DNA from: Aquimarina sp.
GTDB taxonomy: Bacteria; Bacteroidota; Bacteroidia; Flavobacteriales; Flavobacteriaceae
Length of the DNA: 18,028 nt
Assembly: GCA_002697475.1 (NCBI GenBank)
Contig: NZVW01000164.1
Location: 1-18,028 of the forward strand
Reading direction: 5' to 3'
Shown here in pieces: positions 15,284-18,028 of this stretch. Both the position numbers and the translations under genes were made by a program. How positions within the stretch are numbered: position 1 is the first letter of the stretch; every line of letters begins with the position of its first letter. Under the pieces are notes generated by a model. It had not been told where the DNA came from and searched no databases. It saw only the letters and a list, made by a program, of their open reading frames with translations.

Positions 15284-16807
15284 ATGAAAAAAAAAATAAT
15301 ACTCCCTATAGCTGTGTTCATTGCAGGACTTTGCTCTATAGTGTACGAATTGCTCATAAGCACTACAGCAACTTACTTTCTGGGAGATGGTGTTAGACAG
15401 TTTTCATTGATCATTGGCGTCTATCTGTTTTCGATGGGGATTGGCGCTTATCTTTCTAAATTTATAAAAGATAGATCTCTATTATTTTTTATTATCGTCG
15501 AATACATTCTTGGTTTTATTGGAGGGATATCTGTTCCCTTACTCTATTTTCTTTTTATACAAGTCGACCCTTTAACCTTACAAATTCTTGTATTATCGAC
15601 AATATTTGTAATAGGACTCCTTACAGGTATGGAGGTTCCCTTACTTACCTTTTCATTTAACAGTGTAGATTTTAAAAATGATCTTTCCAACGTGCTTTCA
15701 TTGGATTATATCGGTGGATTAATTGCTACCCTTATATTCCCTTTTTTACTACTACCATTTGTAGGTTTGTTTTACTCTTCCGTAATTTTTGGAATGGTGA
15801 ATCTTATTTTAGGAATCGTTTTAAATCTAGTCTATTTTAAAAAAGAGATCAAAAGTCTAGTTTTAGGAAGCATTGCATTGATTAGCCTTTTATGTCTGGT
15901 TATCTATGGAGGGACCTTACTACATATCTGGGATCAAAAAATTTACAAACAACCCATTGTAGAAATGGTTCAAACCCCTTATCAAAAAATTGTTTTGACT
16001 AAAAAACAAAATGACATTCGCTTGTACTTAAACAGGGTTATACAATTTTCATCAGCAGATGAACATCGCTATCATGAAAGCCTGGTTCATATACCCTTTT
16101 CTCTCCATCCTAATCCACAGCGCATATTAATTTTAGGCGGCGGCGAAAATCTAGCTAGCCGGGAAGCTCTAAAGAATCCATCGGTTCTACAAATTGATGT
16201 AGTGGATATTGATAGTACTATGTTTCATTTAGCCAAGACCAATCGATTTTTAAAAGAGATTAACCAAGATGCTGCTTCAAACCCTAAAGTTAATCTGATT
16301 AGTCAGGATGCCTTTACCTTTCTTTTTGCCAACGAAGACAAATATGATGTAATCATTTCTGATCTTCCTGATCCCACGACAGAAGCAATAGCAAGATTAT
16401 ATAGCAAGCAATTCTTTTTAATGGCAAAAAGAAATCTTACTAAAAAAGGTGTTTTTGTTACCCAATCCGGCGAAATATACTTTTCTAACACTGTTTTTAG
16501 TTGTATAAAAAATACGTTAAACGAAGTTTTTAATGACGTAAAGCCCTATCATACTTACATTCCATCTTTTGGCGATTGGGGGTTTATTGTTGCAAAAAAT
16601 TCTGACTTTTCACCAAGTGATCTTCATTCGTTACCTACAGAACTTACTTATCTGGATAATGAACAAGCCCGTCAATCGTTCAAACTGCCAAAAGATATAA
16701 CGATTGCTAAAACAAAAATAAACACGCTCGATCACCCTGTAATTCTGGATTATTTTATAGAAGATTGGAGTAAGTGGAAGTCGGATTTTTTAACCAATAC
16801 TAAGTAA
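15284..16807 (+). CDS. speE: Membrane-fused polyamine aminopropyltransferase (spermidine synthase family)
   Basis: The 507-aa protein has an N-terminal block of about seven membrane helices (residues about 5-212) fused to a cytoplasmic spermidine-synthase domain (about 225-485). The catalytic half keeps the family motifs: LYLNRVIQFSSADEHRYHE (N250, Q254, D259-E260, Y263, H264, E265), ILILGGGENLASREAL (285-294) for the nucleoside, VVDID, and YDVIISDLPDP with the catalytic-type Asp360. The reaction is transfer of an aminopropyl group from decarboxylated AdoMet, made by SpeD, to a diamine or other amine. The glycine loop reads GGGEN rather than the common GGGDG, a conservative Asp-to-Glu change plus Gly-to-Asn. 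Long membrane forms of this enzyme occur in many bacteria; the reason for membrane attachment is unknown. It diverges from the YgiB-like lipoprotein with 48 bases between starts and converges on the asparaginase gene with 6 bases between stops. Ten A residues (15287-15296) follow the start codon. Confidence 0.9.
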   Translation: MKKKIILPIAVFIAGLCSIVYELLISTTATYFLGDGVRQFSLIIGVYLFSMGIGAYLSKFIKDRSLLFFIIVEYILGFIGGISVPLLYFLFIQVDPLTLQILVLSTIFVIGLLTGMEVPLLTFSFNSVDFKNDLSNVLSLDYIGGLIATLIFPFLLLPFVGLFYSSVIFGMVNLILGIVLNLVYFKKEIKSLVLGSIALISLLCLVIYGGTLLHIWDQKIYKQPIVEMVQTPYQKIVLTKKQNDIRLYLNRVIQFSSADEHRYHESLVHIPFSLHPNPQRILILGGGENLASREALKNPSVLQIDVVDIDSTMFHLAKTNRFLKEINQDAASNPKVNLISQDAFTFLFANEDKYDVIISDLPDPTTEAIARLYSKQFFLMAKRNLTKKGVFVTQSGEIYFSNTVFSCIKNTLNEVFNDVKPYHTYIPSFGDWGFIVAKNSDFSPSDLHSLPTELTYLDNEQARQSFKLPKDITIAKTKINTLDHPVILDYFIEDWSKWKSDFLTNTK

Positions 16808-16813
16808 AAGTGT

Positions 16814-17869
16814 CTATTCTTTATAAATGCCTATTGTCAACTCTCCTTCAGCATTCATAGCTGCTCTATACATCCCGGGAGTATTGAATTCCATGGAAAC
16901 ATTACCTCGATAATCAATAGCAATTATACCTCCAGTACCTCCGAGTTCAGTAAGCTTTTTCTGTATTACCTGGTCGGTTGCCTCCTTTAGAGAGACTTCC
17001 TTATACTCCATCATCGCGGAAATATCGTGTGCAACCATCCCCCTGATAAAATACTCTCCCCATCCGGTACTTGAAACTGCACACGTAGCATTATTTGCAT
17101 AGGTCCCTGCTCCAATTATCGGAGAATCACCTATACGGTTCCATTTTTTATTCGTCATACCGCCAGTGGATGTTCCGGCAGCCAGATTTCCATTTTTATC
17201 CAAAGCTACACAACCTACAGTACCGTATTTAGAATCTTTAATCGTTGGATCATAAAAAGAAGCTGTAGATTTCTCCTTTTCTTTTACCTGTTCCAATGCC
17301 TTAAATCTATCTTCTGTATAAAAGTATTGAGATTCCACGATCTCCAGATTCCTTTCCTTTGCGAATTGTTCTGCTCCTTTACCTGAAAGCAGTACGTGTG
17401 GAGAATTAAGCATTACTTCCATGGCAAGATTAATAGGATTTTTTACAACTGTAACTCCTGCAACCGCACCAGCATTTAAATTACTACCATCCATTATGGA
17501 AGCGTCCAGTTCGTTAGTTCCTGCATTTGTAAAAACAGCTCCCTTTCCTGCATTAAACAGCGGAGAGTTTTCTAAGACATTAATCGTTTTCTGAACAGCT
17601 TCAAGGCTTGTACCTCCATTTTTTAAAATCTCATGTCCTACAGCAATAGCCTCCTTTAATTTTGTCTTATAGGCTTCTTCCTTTTCCGGAGTCATATTTT
17701 CTTTTAGAATAGTGCCTGCTCCTCCATGAATTACAATTCCAAAAGTTGGTTCATTTTGCTCAGACTTTTTTTCTCTGGTGGGCTGGTCAACTTTTGCTTC
17801 ATTCTTTGGATTGTTATTACAAGCTATGCAACTAATTATTAAAGCTAGTGAAAAGAGGAGTTTTTTCAT
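16814..17869 (-). CDS. Exported isoaspartyl peptidase/L-asparaginase (plant-type, Ntn hydrolase), lipoprotein form
   Basis: The 351-aa precursor belongs to the Ntn-hydrolase asparaginase_2 family, which removes isoaspartyl (beta-aspartyl) residues from peptides and hydrolyses asparagine. Family motifs run in order: IVIHGGAGT near the start of the domain (about 46), NAGKGAVFT and ELDASIMDG, then the self-cleavage site K-Y-G-Thr217-V-G-C, followed by the GNLAAGTSTGG segment and IGAGTYA. Thr217 would become the N-terminal nucleophile of the beta subunit after autocleavage. The N-terminus carries a Sec signal, with two candidate lipidation Cys residues, Cys14 (LIISC) and Cys17 (CIACNNN), then a charged, Asn/Lys/Glu-rich linker of about 25 residues; a periplasmic lipoprotein is likely. 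The E. coli enzyme IaaA lacks such a lipoprotein leader. It follows a partial gene on the same strand with 24 bases between them, so an operon is possible. A role in recycling damaged or cyanophycin-like peptides is possible but not shown. Confidence 0.93.
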   Translation of the reverse strand: MKKLLFSLALIISCIACNNNPKNEAKVDQPTREKKSEQNEPTFGIVIHGGAGTILKENMTPEKEEAYKTKLKEAIAVGHEILKNGGTSLEAVQKTINVLENSPLFNAGKGAVFTNAGTNELDASIMDGSNLNAGAVAGVTVVKNPINLAMEVMLNSPHVLLSGKGAEQFAKERNLEIVESQYFYTEDRFKALEQVKEKEKSTASFYDPTIKDSKYGTVGCVALDKNGNLAAGTSTGGMTNKKWNRIGDSPIIGAGTYANNATCAVSSTGWGEYFIRGMVAHDISAMMEYKEVSLKEATDQVIQKKLTELGGTGGIIAIDYRGNVSMEFNTPGMYRAAMNAEGELTIGIYKE

Positions 17870-17893
17870 TTTCTTGTGTGTTTGAGTTTGTTA

Positions 17894-18028
17894 TCAGGGC
17901 TTAAAATAATCTACTAATGCAATCGTACCCTGAAAAAATCTAAAGGTTAAATGTAAAACTTTTCCATCACTATCTTCCACCATAAAAGATTTATTTAACT
18001 CAAAATCAAATGGCTGTGATTTCCCTCC
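17894..18028 (-). CDS. 3' end of an unrecognised gene, cut by the window edge
   Basis: On the minus strand the frame is open from the right edge for 44 codons to a TGA at 17896-17894. The visible tail reads FDFELNKSFMVEDSDG, then KVLHLTFRFFQGTIALVDY and a terminal FKP. The alternating hydrophobic residues suggest the last strands of a beta-rich domain, and codon use looks like its neighbours. I cannot assign a family from so little. It ends 24 bases before the asparaginase start, so it is probably the upstream gene of the same transcript. Confidence 0.6.
   Translation of the reverse strand, partial: GGKSQPFDFELNKSFMVEDSDGKVLHLTFRFFQGTIALVDYFKP

Noticed and set aside
1..18028. Mobile elements, tRNA/rRNA genes, CRISPR arrays, prophage genes
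   Set aside because: No transposase or integrase motifs, terminal inverted repeats, clover-leaf sequences or regularly spaced repeats were seen on either strand; composition is uniform across the window.

Overview
The window is an AT-rich stretch from a member of the Bacteroidota, most likely a marine-type flavobacterium. The evidence is the base composition, the many short Sec lipoprotein signals ending in a lipobox Cys, the near absence of Shine-Dalgarno sequences, occasional TAnnTTTG -7 promoter boxes, and typical Bacteroidota proteins (TPR hybrid histidine kinase, PBP1C plus bacterial alpha-2-macroglobulin, split 5'-nucleotidase). It is a compact chromosomal region: no gene-free stretch exceeds about 260 bases, and I see no tRNA, rRNA, CRISPR array or transposon.

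Left part (1-12375): the 3' end of a YciI-family gene meets, tail to tail, a penicillin-binding protein 1C gene (pbpC). A divergent gene encodes a TPR hybrid histidine kinase. Then come three minus-strand genes that read as one transcription unit: a giant alpha-2-macroglobulin lipoprotein with an intact thioester motif, a lipoprotein carrying a 5'-nucleotidase C-terminal domain, and an overlapping Tat-exported metallophosphatase. pbpC and alpha-2-macroglobulin genes are a classic adjacent pair in bacteria; here they are on the same strand but about 4.3 kb apart, with the kinase and nucleotidase genes between them.

Right-centre part (12554-16807): this is the most interesting region. An unrecognised lipoprotein is followed by S-adenosylmethionine decarboxylase (speD), a glutathionylspermidine-synthase-like ATP-grasp ligase (YgiC/YjfC type, no amidase domain), a small lipoprotein with a Ser/Arg/Gly-rich tail ending in Gly-Gly (YgiB-like), and a membrane-fused polyamine aminopropyltransferase. 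Together they could decarboxylate AdoMet, build an aminopropylated polyamine at the membrane, and ligate it through an amide bond to a carboxylate. The tempting acceptor is the C-terminal glycine of the partner lipoprotein, by analogy with spermidine ligation to the glycine of glutathione. This would be a polyamine-based envelope protein modification system. Gene content is read from the sequence; the modification itself is inference.

Right end (16814-18028): an exported lipoprotein form of isoaspartyl peptidase/L-asparaginase (Ntn hydrolase), preceded on the same strand by the 3' end of an unrecognised gene cut by the window edge.
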